Origin: Rubellicoccus peritrichatus
Lineage (GTDB): Bacteria; Verrucomicrobiota; Verrucomicrobiia; Opitutales; Cerasicoccaceae
Direction of reading: 5' to 3'
Assembly (NCBI RefSeq): GCF_033100135.1
Contig: NZ_CP136920.1
Location: 868,001 to 932,000, forward strand
Length of the DNA: 64,000 nucleotides
This document shows positions 27,829 to 36,203 of this stretch, piece after piece. Both the position numbers and the translations under genes were made by a program. Below the pieces are notes generated by a model. It saw only the letters and a program-made list of their open reading frames with translations, was not told the origin of the DNA and did no database searches. Position 1 is the first letter of the stretch. Each line of letters starts with the position of its first letter.

Positions 27829-28868
27829 ACCAAGAGAAAAGTCAATCATCGGAAGAATTTCCGGATGTCGTCATCGTGAAACACCACCGTTTCTCCATCG
27901 TTTGGGTTGTTCCCGTAATTGCGTTACTGGTTGCCGGCTGGCTGATCTACAACACCTACACAAAGAAGGGCAAAGACATTACCATCACGTTTAAGGATGG
28001 CTCCGGGCTCGTTGCTGGAAAAACAGAACTCCAATACCTCGGTGTCCAGGTCGGTATCGTCAATGAAGTCAACTTAAGTAATCTGACAGACGTTGTCGTC
28101 AAAGCACGGTTGGACAAAAGCGCATCGGAACTTGCCAGTGAAGGCACCGCCTTCTGGGTCGTTCGACCTGAAATCAGCCTGGCGGGCGTCCGAGGTTTGG
28201 ACACATTACTTAGCGGCCCATACATCACGATGATTCCAGGCAAGAGCAAGACGCCGCAATACAACTTCACCGGACTTCCCGGCCAACCTGCTGCTGGTCC
28301 CAACGAACCCGGTCTAAATATCGTTTTACAAGCCGAGCAATTGGGGTCATTGAAGGATGGCGATCCCATATATTACCGGGAATTCAAAGTCGGTGAAATC
28401 GACCAGGTCAGTATCGCGAGTGACGCCAAAACCGTTCACGTCCATGCGCACATCATGCATGACTATGAGAATCTTATTCGCGAGAACACTAAATTCTGGA
28501 ACGCCTCCGGTATCGGAATGAGCTTGGGGCTTTTTGGTGCGAAAATCAAAACCGAATCATTAGAGTCAATTCTATCAGGGGGCGTTTCATTTGCAACTCC
28601 GCCCAATGATGAAATGGGCAATAATGTCGTCGATGGTACTGTTTTTAAGCTCCATAATGATCCAGAGGATGAATGGTCCAAGTGGTCTCCCACAATTTCC
28701 CTTCCGGACACAGTGGAAGTATCGACACCTCAAGCCAATCAACCCACAAGCAAGTCAAACTCGGAAGATCCCAACAACAAAACTGTGGACCAGCCTGCTG
28801 GCGAAAAGGAAACAAAGCCTGAAGCAGAACCCAGCGTAAAACTAAAAGGACCACCTGCTCACCGTTAG
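27825..28868 (+). CDS. pqiB: MCE-domain protein, PqiB-like, two-domain form
   Basis: This is a periplasm-facing MCE (MlaD-like) protein anchored by one N-terminal helix (about residues 23-42, VVPVIALLVAGWLIY). Two MCE domains are visible: about 50-140 (TFKDGSGLVAGKTELQYLGV) and about 165-260 (the GSLKDGDPIYYREFKVG segment). E. coli PqiB is about 546 residues with three MCE domains, so this form (347) lacks one. The C-terminal ~60 residues are polar, Ser/Pro/Glu/Lys-rich and probably disordered. MCE proteins form hexameric tubes that pass lipids between membranes. No pqiC lipoprotein gene follows. Confidence 0.9.
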   Translation: MNQEKSQSSEEFPDVVIVKHHRFSIVWVVPVIALLVAGWLIYNTYTKKGKDITITFKDGSGLVAGKTELQYLGVQVGIVNEVNLSNLTDVVVKARLDKSASELASEGTAFWVVRPEISLAGVRGLDTLLSGPYITMIPGKSKTPQYNFTGLPGQPAAGPNEPGLNIVLQAEQLGSLKDGDPIYYREFKVGEIDQVSIASDAKTVHVHAHIMHDYENLIRENTKFWNASGIGMSLGLFGAKIKTESLESILSGGVSFATPPNDEMGNNVVDGTVFKLHNDPEDEWSKWSPTISLPDTVEVSTPQANQPTSKSNSEDPNNKTVDQPAGEKETKPEAEPSVKLKGPPAHR

Positions 28869-28937
28869 ACAATGGATAGATAAAAGGTGCGATATCCAGT
28901 TTACTAATCACACATAGCTGCTACCAATAATAAGAAT

Positions 28938-30020
28938 ATGCCAAAGAAAAAGAACACCGTATTTACTCCACCCAAATTCCTTACCGCCCTTCTTGAAGCA
29001 CGCTCTCCTACCGGGTTCGAATTTGAAGCCCAGGCCGTTTTGGATGAGCACCTTAAACCAGCTGCGGATGAATATCAAAAAGATGCTCTTGGAAACCGTA
29101 TTGCCACATTAAATCCTGCTGGAGATCCTGTTGTCATGCTGGCTGGTCACATGGACGAGCTGGGCCTGATGGTGAAGTATGTGGACGACAATGGATTCGT
29201 TTATTTCGACACACTGGGTGGTCACGATCCGATTATGATTTCCGGACGCCGCGTAGTTATCCTGAGCAAGAAAGGTGAAGTCAAAGGCGTCACTGGAAAG
29301 CGCGCCATCCACCTGATGACTCCCGAGGACAGGAAGAAAGTCCCTGAATTCCACGAAATGTGGATCGATATCGGAGCCAAAAGCCGCGATGAAGCCTTGG
29401 AGCGCCTGTCGATTGGAGACCCTGCGGTTTACGATATGGGCTTTGAACTCATTCATGGAACTGTCGGAACCGCCCGTGCTTTCGACGACAAGGCGGGCTG
29501 CTACGTGGTCTGCGAAACATTACGACGCCTTGCCAAAGAAAAGAGGAAGCTCAAAGCCAAGGTCGTCTCGGTTGCAACAACCCAGGAAGAAATCGGCACG
29601 CGCGGAGCGACTACATCCAGCTATGCCGTCAACCCGCATATCGGCATTGCCGTTGATGTTGGCCATGGAACAGACCATCCGGATTGCGACCCACGCAAAC
29701 ATGGCAGACAGACTTTGGGAGGTGGCCCCATCATCGGCCGCGGGCCAAATATCAACCCATTCGTCTTCGAACGCTTGGTTGAAGTGGCAGAGAAAAACAA
29801 CATCCCGCATCAGATTGAATCTGAGCCACGCCCAACCGGTACTGATGCCCGGGCGATTCAAATGGCCCGTCAAGGCGTTGCCGCATCGGTTATTTCCATA
29901 CCTTTGCGCTATATGCATACACCAAGCGAAATCGTTGACCTAGAGGATGTTGAAAATTGCATTCAACTTCTCATGGCTTTCTCGCTCAGCTTGAAAAAAG
30001 GCGAACACGGCGTCTGGTAA
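28938..30020 (+). CDS. M42-family metallopeptidase (glutamyl aminopeptidase/FrvX-like)
   Basis: This 360-residue cytosolic di-metal aminopeptidase would trim N-terminal residues from peptides. The metal ligands can be followed: His in LAGHMDELGL, Asp in ARAFDDKAGC, the Glu pair in ATTQEEIGTRG, Asp in AVDVGHG and His in YMHTPSE. The apical insert typical of M42 lies between the first His and the bridging Asp. Members form dodecameric shells. Some relatives are annotated as endoglucanase, which is a historic misnomer. It stands alone after the pqi operon (69-nt gap). Confidence 0.92.
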   Translation: MPKKKNTVFTPPKFLTALLEARSPTGFEFEAQAVLDEHLKPAADEYQKDALGNRIATLNPAGDPVVMLAGHMDELGLMVKYVDDNGFVYFDTLGGHDPIMISGRRVVILSKKGEVKGVTGKRAIHLMTPEDRKKVPEFHEMWIDIGAKSRDEALERLSIGDPAVYDMGFELIHGTVGTARAFDDKAGCYVVCETLRRLAKEKRKLKAKVVSVATTQEEIGTRGATTSSYAVNPHIGIAVDVGHGTDHPDCDPRKHGRQTLGGGPIIGRGPNINPFVFERLVEVAEKNNIPHQIESEPRPTGTDARAIQMARQGVAASVISIPLRYMHTPSEIVDLEDVENCIQLLMAFSLSLKKGEHGVW

Positions 30021-30083
30021 CTGTTCAGTTTACAGCAAATTCGGAAGTTGCGATTCATTGGCTTGTCGTTAGTTTAACTGACG

Positions 30084-31016
30084 ATGAGGTTTACCTTTTC
30101 TACCTTTGTTGTCTTGGCACTGACCGCTTTGACCTCGCATGCGCTTGTCATTAATGGCTATAATGCCGCGCAGTTCAATCGCTTCACGACGGACTCTTTC
30201 CCATCCGCACCGGTTGAGAACAGTAACCTACTCAGCGGTATCGTGACAGGCGTCAATCTCGACTTCTCAGGGGTCGGCTGGTCAACCAGTGACCTACGCC
30301 AAGGTATCACCATGATCACGCCGCAGCACTTCATTGCGGCCAATCACTTCAGGCCTTCGGGACAAGTTGACTTCTTAAATCAAGACGGCGTCCTCAAATC
30401 CTACACTATCGACGGCAGCGGTTATCAGACTCTGACCACTTCCCCAGGCCAAACGGCTGACCTCGTTATTGGCAAACTCACCACATCCATCCTAGGCTCC
30501 GACAACATCACCTTTTATCCGGTTCCAGACTCCACCCTCACCACGCCAGATTACATTGACCGCGGGGTTATTGTTTACGGAAGAGGCGCAACCAGTGGGG
30601 ATCGCAGCCCTCGGGTTGGCTACAATCATATTGAGCAGCTCGCCTTAGTCAGTGATACAGGAACGGATGAGACTCTTGTAGCAGTAACTGAGCAAGGCAA
30701 CGTCACTGGTGAAACCCAAGGCCAAACGGGAGACAGTGGCTCTCCCAGCTTTGTGGTTTTCGACGGACAATTGACGGCGGTTGGCACTCACTTTGCCATT
30801 GGCACTATAGGCGATAATCCCGCAACATTTGACTCCTTCCTCCCCGCCTACTTCAGCCAGATCAACTCAATCGTCACGGGTGATGGAGAAACTTTAACGC
30901 AACAGGCACTGGGAGCCGATTTCACCGTTCTCGTGCCGGAAGTCTCCCACTTCGCCGCATTAAGCGGACTGGCCGCAATTGCACTGATTACAATTAAGCG
31001 GCGTCGTCTTCTTTAG
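30084..31016 (+). CDS. Secreted trypsin-like serine protease with PEP-CTERM-like anchor
   Basis: An N-terminal signal peptide ([16 protein letters not shown], cleavage near residue 21) leads a 310-residue protein. A chymotrypsin-fold triad can be proposed: His88 in FIAANHF, Asp126 in TADLVIGKL and Ser218 in [11 protein letters not shown], at usual spacing. The C-terminus is [19 protein letters not shown] followed by KRRR, a PEP-CTERM-like sorting tail (motif, hydrophobic stretch, basic end) with VPEV in place of the usual VPEP. The protein would be exported and processed or anchored by an exosortase-type system. Its 3' end overlaps the convergent clpX stop by 23 nt. The protease call rests on motifs, not a full match. 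Confidence 0.82.
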   Translation: MRFTFSTFVVLALTALTSHALVINGYNAAQFNRFTTDSFPSAPVENSNLLSGIVTGVNLDFSGVGWSTSDLRQGITMITPQHFIAANHFRPSGQVDFLNQDGVLKSYTIDGSGYQTLTTSPGQTADLVIGKLTTSILGSDNITFYPVPDSTLTTPDYIDRGVIVYGRGATSGDRSPRVGYNHIEQLALVSDTGTDETLVAVTEQGNVTGETQGQTGDSGSPSFVVFDGQLTAVGTHFAIGTIGDNPATFDSFLPAYFSQINSIVTGDGETLTQQALGADFTVLVPEVSHFAALSGLAAIALITIKRRRLL

Positions 31017-32298
31017 CATCCGATCCTCGTTTAAGAATCGGCTTCTTTTCGCCGCGAACGACTTCAGCGTCGATCACGACCTCTTCGACGTTCTCTTCCT
31101 GAGGAAGATCATACATCACGTCGAGCATGAGGTTTTCCATGATGGATCTGAGTGCGCGAGCGCCGGTCTTGAGCTCAATCGCCTTATCGGCAACTGCCTG
31201 AAGCGCATCCGGCGTGAAATTCAATCTGACACCTTCATGCGAAAGCAGCTTGGAATACTGGCGGACCAGTGAATTCTTTGACTGGGTCAGAATGTGCTCC
31301 AGATCTTCCATCTTCAGTTCGTTCAAAACCGAGACTATGGGAAGTCTTCCGATGAATTCCGGAATCATGCCATATTTGACCAGGTCTTCCGGCTGAACTT
31401 CTGACATGACTTCGTCACGGCTTGGAACATGTGCATTCTCGCCGGTCAGATCAAAGCCAAGGACCTTCTTACCAGCACGATCTGAAATAATCTTTTCAAG
31501 ACCGACAAAAGCCCCTCCGACAATGAAGAGAATGTTGCCAGTATTAACCTGCACATACTCTTGATTCGGGTGCTTACGACCACCCTGAGGTGGAACATTG
31601 CAAATGGTGCCTTCGACAATCTTCAGAAGCGCCTGCTGAACGCCTTCACCCGATACGTCACGAGTGATTGAAACATTATCAGTCTTACGGCCAATCTTGT
31701 CGATTTCATCAACGTAGATGATTCCACATTCAGCCTTTTTGACATCAAAGTTAGCTGACTGCAAAAGACGTAGAACGATGTTCTCGACATCTTCACCAAC
31801 ATAACCGGCTTCTGTCAAAGTCGTCGCATCGGCAATGGCAAAGGGAACCTCCAGCATCTCGGCCAGTGTTTTAGCCAAGTAAGTCTTACCGCTTCCTGTC
31901 GGGCCAATCAGCAGCACGTTACTTTTCTCGATTGAGACATCGCCAAATTCAGTAGAGAGATTCTCATCACCAAGAACTCCCTCTTCCATTATCAGGCGCT
32001 TGTAGTGATTATAAACTGCGACCGAGAGCACTTTTTTAGCGTGTTCCTGGCCGATAATATAATCATCGAGATTCTTCTTAACATCAGCTGGCTTGATCAG
32101 CTTGAAATACTGCTCGGACTCGGCTGCCTCAGCATTTTCCTGGGTGTTTTCCTTTAACTCACGATCAATGATTGTCTTACAGACATTGACACAGGAGTCG
32201 CAGATATAAACACCAGCAGGTCCCGCAATCATCTTGCGGACTTCACTCTGCGATTTGCCGCAGAACGAACAAAATGTCATTTTGGTGGATTTAGCCAT
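30994..32298 (-). CDS. clpX: ATP-dependent Clp protease ATP-binding subunit ClpX
   Basis: This is an AAA+ unfoldase that delivers substrates to ClpP. It has an N-terminal C4 zinc domain ([12 protein letters not shown] and [10 protein letters not shown]), Walker [12 protein letters not shown], Walker [12 protein letters not shown], the [15 protein letters not shown] pore/sensor region, an LGFDLTG segment in the ClpP-docking loop position, and sensor 2 [11 protein letters not shown]. The 434-residue length is standard. It is the last gene of tig-clpP-clpX, a conserved order. It lies 38 nt downstream of clpP. Confidence 0.97.
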   Translation of the reverse strand: MAKSTKMTFCSFCGKSQSEVRKMIAGPAGVYICDSCVNVCKTIIDRELKENTQENAEAAESEQYFKLIKPADVKKNLDDYIIGQEHAKKVLSVAVYNHYKRLIMEEGVLGDENLSTEFGDVSIEKSNVLLIGPTGSGKTYLAKTLAEMLEVPFAIADATTLTEAGYVGEDVENIVLRLLQSANFDVKKAECGIIYVDEIDKIGRKTDNVSITRDVSGEGVQQALLKIVEGTICNVPPQGGRKHPNQEYVQVNTGNILFIVGGAFVGLEKIISDRAGKKVLGFDLTGENAHVPSRDEVMSEVQPEDLVKYGMIPEFIGRLPIVSVLNELKMEDLEHILTQSKNSLVRQYSKLLSHEGVRLNFTPDALQAVADKAIELKTGARALRSIMENLMLDVMYDLPQEENVEEVVIDAEVVRGEKKPILKRGSDAKEDDAA

Positions 32299-32336
32299 TT
32301 GAGTCGAAGTCGGGTATGAGCAATAAAGAGGTAAAT

Positions 32337-32963
32337 TTATTCCTTCGGTTTGTTATCAATCACACGATCAACAATCCCGTACTCGCATGCTTCTGCTGCT
32401 GTCATGTAATAATCACGGTCAGAATCTTTGTTGATTTTATCAACATCCTGTTCCGTGTGCTTGGCAAGCACCTCATTGAGTGTCTCGCGCCAGCGGAGGA
32501 TTTCTTTTGCTGCGATGGATATATCTGAAGTCTGACCTGTCGCCCCACCCGTAGGCTGGTGAATCATAACGCGGCTGTTCGGCAAGGCGTAACGTTTACC
32601 CTTAGTCCCGGCAGCCAGAAGCACAGTGCCCATACTGGCCGCCATACCGACACAATAGGTGACAACTTCGCAATGCAGGAAGTTAATCGTGTCGTAGATG
32701 GCCATACCTGAAGTGACACTTCCTCCTGGTGAATTAATATACAAATGTATATCTTTCTTCGGGTCTTCCATCTGAAGGAAAAGCAACTGTGCAACCACAG
32801 CATTGGCCACATAGTCATCAATCGGAGTGCCAATAAAGACAATGCGGTCCTTCAGAAGGCGGCTGTAGATGTCCCATGCACGCTCACCACGTCCATCACG
32901 CTCATAAACATATGGAAGTGGCATATAGCTGCTAGTGGGAATCGTATTGGAATTGTTGGTCAT
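32337..32963 (-). CDS. clpP: ATP-dependent Clp protease proteolytic subunit ClpP
   Basis: This serine peptidase forms the 14-subunit degradation chamber used with ClpX. The catalytic Ser is in [15 protein letters not shown], the His in [16 protein letters not shown], and the Asp in the [13 protein letters not shown] segment. Its 208 residues include a short N-terminal propeptide region. It is the middle gene of tig-clpP-clpX. Confidence 0.97.
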   Translation of the reverse strand: MTNNSNTIPTSSYMPLPYVYERDGRGERAWDIYSRLLKDRIVFIGTPIDDYVANAVVAQLLFLQMEDPKKDIHLYINSPGGSVTSGMAIYDTINFLHCEVVTYCVGMAASMGTVLLAAGTKGKRYALPNSRVMIHQPTGGATGQTSDISIAAKEILRWRETLNEVLAKHTEQDVDKINKDSDRDYYMTAAEACEYGIVDRVIDNKPKE

Positions 32964-33035
32964 TTCGGGAAGGGCTTAATCGGATGATTAGACAATAAAT
33001 TTAGTGATGGCTATGTTTTTAAGTATATCACCTGA

Positions 33036-34391
33036 TTAGTGGTCATGGTCACAATTCTCATCGTGCTCATGGCCCTCTTCAGGCGCAGCCTCAGTAACAG
33101 TAGCCTGAGATACGAGAAAATCAAGTGCCTTGTTATGAAGGCAGTTCTGCTGGAGTCGTGATAAGCGTCCACGATCCTCACGGAGCTGTTTGACTAAATC
33201 TTCGGGCTTCACACGTGTCTGCATCGCCTCCTGCATGATTGCCTGCTGAATATCCTGGTCTTCGACCTTGATTTCTTCTTTTTCAGCAATTGCAGAGAGC
33301 AGTAGTTGCGCCTTAACACGATCGCGTGCTGCCTTCGAAGCTCCTTCAAAAAGCTTGTCCTTTTGCTCTTCGAGCTGCTCTTCAGTAACCCCCTGCTGCA
33401 TATTGCGGGCGATAAAGTCGCTCAAAACGCCATTGGTTTCACCCTCAACAACACTTTCAGGGAGTGGAAAGTCGACCTTTTCAGACAGCTGACCGATCAC
33501 CTGCTCGCGCTTTGCGCCCATGACCTGCTGTTCTTTCTGACTGCGAATGTCATCTTTGATGCGGTCCTGAAATGCCTCTTCTGTTTCAACGTTGAAGCTT
33601 TTGAGGAATTCTTCGTTGATTTCAGGCAACTTCTTTTCGCGAACTTCCTCTACCTTGATATGGTAAGTGGCTGTTTTGCCCTTTAGCGCTTCAATCTGGA
33701 AATCATCGGCAAAAACATGCTCAACATCCTTTTCATCGCCGGCTTTCATCCCAATGATGCCATCAATTACGGCGCGAATGCCAGGAGCATCTTCTGAACC
33801 AGCCTCTTCCCAGGTGCCATTCTGAGTTCCGTAAATAGGTTGATCTTCAACCATTTCAGAGATCAGTTGATCGTCGATCTTACCTTCGTAGTCGAGCTTC
33901 ACGTAATTCCCCTTTTCAGCGGCATTTTCAGTGACGTCGTACTCGGCACGCTGATTGAGGATATGATCGCGTGTATTCTTGATCTCCTCTTCAGTTGGCT
34001 CTGCTGGTGGGACCGTAATGGGCAGGCCTTTATAATCAGGCAGCTCAAATGTTGGGCGCACATCAAAAGTGAAGGAAACCTCAGCATCCTCACCAGAAAC
34101 AAAATCAGCTTCATCTACAGATACAATCGAAAGCACCTGAATTTCCGACTCAGTCGTTGCCTTCTGATAAGCTTCCGAGGTCAGCTTGCGCTTCAACTCC
34201 TCGGCGATGTCCTTCTTATAGCGGGTTTTAATCAGATTCGCAGGGGCCTTGCCTGGTCTGAAACCTGGAACACGCGCCTGCTGGGCAAATTGACCAATAA
34301 GTTCTTTCTCCGCGCTGGCGGTCTCATCTCCAGTAATGGAGGCGACTGCCTTTTTCCGCGTTTCGCTGATATCTTCGACTAGTATATTCAC
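33036..34391 (-). CDS. tig: Trigger factor (ribosome-bound chaperone)
   Basis: This is a ribosome-associated folding chaperone of 451 residues. The N-terminal ribosome-binding tail has the signature VPGFRPGKAPANLI. An FKBP-like prolyl isomerase domain lies at about 150-240 (GNYVKLDYEGKIDD), and the C-terminal helical arms follow. The open frame runs back to 34490, but the first 33 residues there are unlike trigger factor. GTG 34391, preceded by AAGGA at proper spacing, gives the expected NILVEDISETRKKAV start. The last 16 residues are rich in His, Asp and Glu (GHEHDENCDHDH). It is the first gene of tig-clpP-clpX. Confidence 0.95.
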   Translation of the reverse strand: MNILVEDISETRKKAVASITGDETASAEKELIGQFAQQARVPGFRPGKAPANLIKTRYKKDIAEELKRKLTSEAYQKATTESEIQVLSIVSVDEADFVSGEDAEVSFTFDVRPTFELPDYKGLPITVPPAEPTEEEIKNTRDHILNQRAEYDVTENAAEKGNYVKLDYEGKIDDQLISEMVEDQPIYGTQNGTWEEAGSEDAPGIRAVIDGIIGMKAGDEKDVEHVFADDFQIEALKGKTATYHIKVEEVREKKLPEINEEFLKSFNVETEEAFQDRIKDDIRSQKEQQVMGAKREQVIGQLSEKVDFPLPESVVEGETNGVLSDFIARNMQQGVTEEQLEEQKDKLFEGASKAARDRVKAQLLLSAIAEKEEIKVEDQDIQQAIMQEAMQTRVKPEDLVKQLREDRGRLSRLQQNCLHNKALDFLVSQATVTEAAPEEGHEHDENCDHDH

Positions 34392-34604
34392 TGAGTAATC
34401 CTTGTGATGAAAAAGCCCGCCAATAAAGCCAAGCAGCCAAGGATCCGCAAGACTAAAGAGAACGAAAGCAAAATGGCAAAATGACGGCAATTTGACAGTA
34501 AAACTGATAAAGCTTTTCGTATCGATAAAGCAATTTGGCGAGAAATTGGGCCATATTGATGATTAAGCTTCATCGATGGCCATTGATGGTTCATCTTCTA
34601 CCTC

Positions 34605-35576
34605 GTGCCTGCATCTCATAAAACCTTGGCCAACTGGTATCTACAGCTTTCCCAAAGCCTCGAAGCTGGCATGACACTGGCTCAGTCTCTTGAGAGCAGT
34701 GGTGGCCCCAAAGCCGCAGATCGGATGGCAATGTCGAGCCAGATTCAATCAGGCATGCCTCTCGACAATGTTCTAAAAGGCGCCCCCAATTGGCTGCCAA
34801 AGTCGGATCGAATTTTCATCTCAGCCGCAGCTCAGACCGGACGACTACCGCAAACCTTGAAAAATCTCGCCGAACGCCACTCACGCATTGGGGCAAATAA
34901 GATGAAGGGGATTCTAAGCCTGATTTATCCCCTGGGCATTTTCCATTTCGCAGTCTTCATCTCGCCAATCATGGGAATGATCAACTTTGAAACCGGTATC
35001 GCATTCAACATTGGTGCTTACCTCGGCCAAGTCTTTGCCATGCTGTTCCCGCTCTGGGCTGTGATCGGTATCGTGGTCTTTCTGGTCAAAACTGAGAGCC
35101 CGATACTACCAAAACTGATGCGCGCCATTCCCGTGCTTCGGGGATACAGCAAAGCGCAGGCAGTGGCAGATTTCTCCTACGCTCTTGGGACATTTTTAGA
35201 CGCCGGCGTAAATGTCAAACGCAGCTGGCAGGGAGCAGCTGCAGTCGCAGGTGATCCAGACCTCAAGAAAGCAACCCATGAACTCAACGCCACATTTGAC
35301 CGTGAAGAAGATCCAGTGCCTCAACTAAAACGCCTCAAATGCTTCCCAACCAACTTCGTGTCACTCTATCAAGCAGGAGCCATGAGTGGACAACTTGATC
35401 AGAACCTGCTGATCATTGGACGACAATATCAAGCCAAAGCCAATAACCTGATGACTCTAACAGCCGTCGTCTACCCCACTATACTCTTTGTCATCGTCGT
35501 CGGATATGTTATTTTTACTATTCTTACGATGTATGCAGGATATCTAGATGCCCTGACCGGAATCATGGATGGCTAG
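34605..35576 (+). CDS. Type II secretion/pilus-type GspF (PilC)-like inner-membrane protein
   Basis: The 323 residues hold two T2SSF repeats (about 8-125 and about 185-310). Each begins with an amphipathic LxxxLxAGM/LDAGV-type segment (QSLEAGMTLAQSLESS; LGTFLDAGVNVKRSW), and each is followed by hydrophobic helices. Conserved AAQTGRLPQTL and AGAMSGQLDQNL motifs are visible. It is shorter than GspF/PilC (about 400). GspF is the platform protein beneath the pseudopilus. No gspE, gspG or pilin gene is near, so it is an orphan. Start GTG 34605; ATG codons upstream are out of frame. Confidence 0.85.
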   Translation: MPASHKTLANWYLQLSQSLEAGMTLAQSLESSGGPKAADRMAMSSQIQSGMPLDNVLKGAPNWLPKSDRIFISAAAQTGRLPQTLKNLAERHSRIGANKMKGILSLIYPLGIFHFAVFISPIMGMINFETGIAFNIGAYLGQVFAMLFPLWAVIGIVVFLVKTESPILPKLMRAIPVLRGYSKAQAVADFSYALGTFLDAGVNVKRSWQGAAAVAGDPDLKKATHELNATFDREEDPVPQLKRLKCFPTNFVSLYQAGAMSGQLDQNLLIIGRQYQAKANNLMTLTAVVYPTILFVIVVGYVIFTILTMYAGYLDALTGIMDG

Positions 35577-35614
35577 GCTGCAGTTCGACCAACCGCCCCT
35601 AACATAGATACAAT

Positions 35615-36070
35615 ATGCGCATTTGGATTTTAATCACGGCATGGACGCTGATACCATTTGGTATTATTGGCCTGCTGGTTTCCTTGCTGTCGCTTAGCAT
35701 CCCAGGGATACTCATCAATCTCGCATTGGTTGCTATTGGAGCCCTTGATCTGAGAAACCTGAAACGAGCCGCACAAAGTCCAGCCATTTGGAATCACATC
35801 GCGCTTACTCAGTTCGCACTAGGCCTGATCATCGGTGGTTCATGCGCTTACCTTGGATTCACCATTTTGGAAACCGACTCCTGGCAGCAAGCTACGGAAA
35901 CGGCTTCCGAGTTACTTGGGAACCAACCGGAATTCGAACAAGCACTGGAGCAGTCGTCTCTCATCATGAAATGGGGGCTCGTTATAGGCGGCGTAATAAT
36001 CTTGATATCTCAAATCATCGTTAGCATCCGTCTACGCCGCATGACAAAGTTACCACCACCACTTGGATAA
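35615..36070 (+). CDS. Hypothetical multi-pass membrane protein
   Basis: This 151-residue protein has about four hydrophobic segments: two at the N-terminus (ITAWTLIPFGIIGLLVSLLS, then IPGILINLALVAIGALDL), one near residues 65-85 and one near 118-138. A polar loop with TDSWQQATETASELL lies between the last two, and the C-terminus is basic then proline-rich. No family is recognised. It starts 38 nt after the GspF-like gene on the same strand, so it may be co-transcribed. Function is unknown. Confidence 0.65.
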   Translation: MRIWILITAWTLIPFGIIGLLVSLLSLSIPGILINLALVAIGALDLRNLKRAAQSPAIWNHIALTQFALGLIIGGSCAYLGFTILETDSWQQATETASELLGNQPEFEQALEQSSLIMKWGLVIGGVIILISQIIVSIRLRRMTKLPPPLG

Positions 36071-36203
36071 CCAATTATAATTTTAATTATACTTTAAAAG
36101 GATTATAAATTATCAATAAATTCTGTTTCCAAAACGTTACATCCCATGCTCAAATATTAGGTTGGCAGAGCCAATCCATCCCAGGTATAAGTAAAATCGC
36201 ATC

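Noticed and set aside
34392-34490. N-terminal extension of trigger factor
   Set aside because: The first 33 residues are unlike the family; GTG 34391 has a good AAGGA and gives the expected start.
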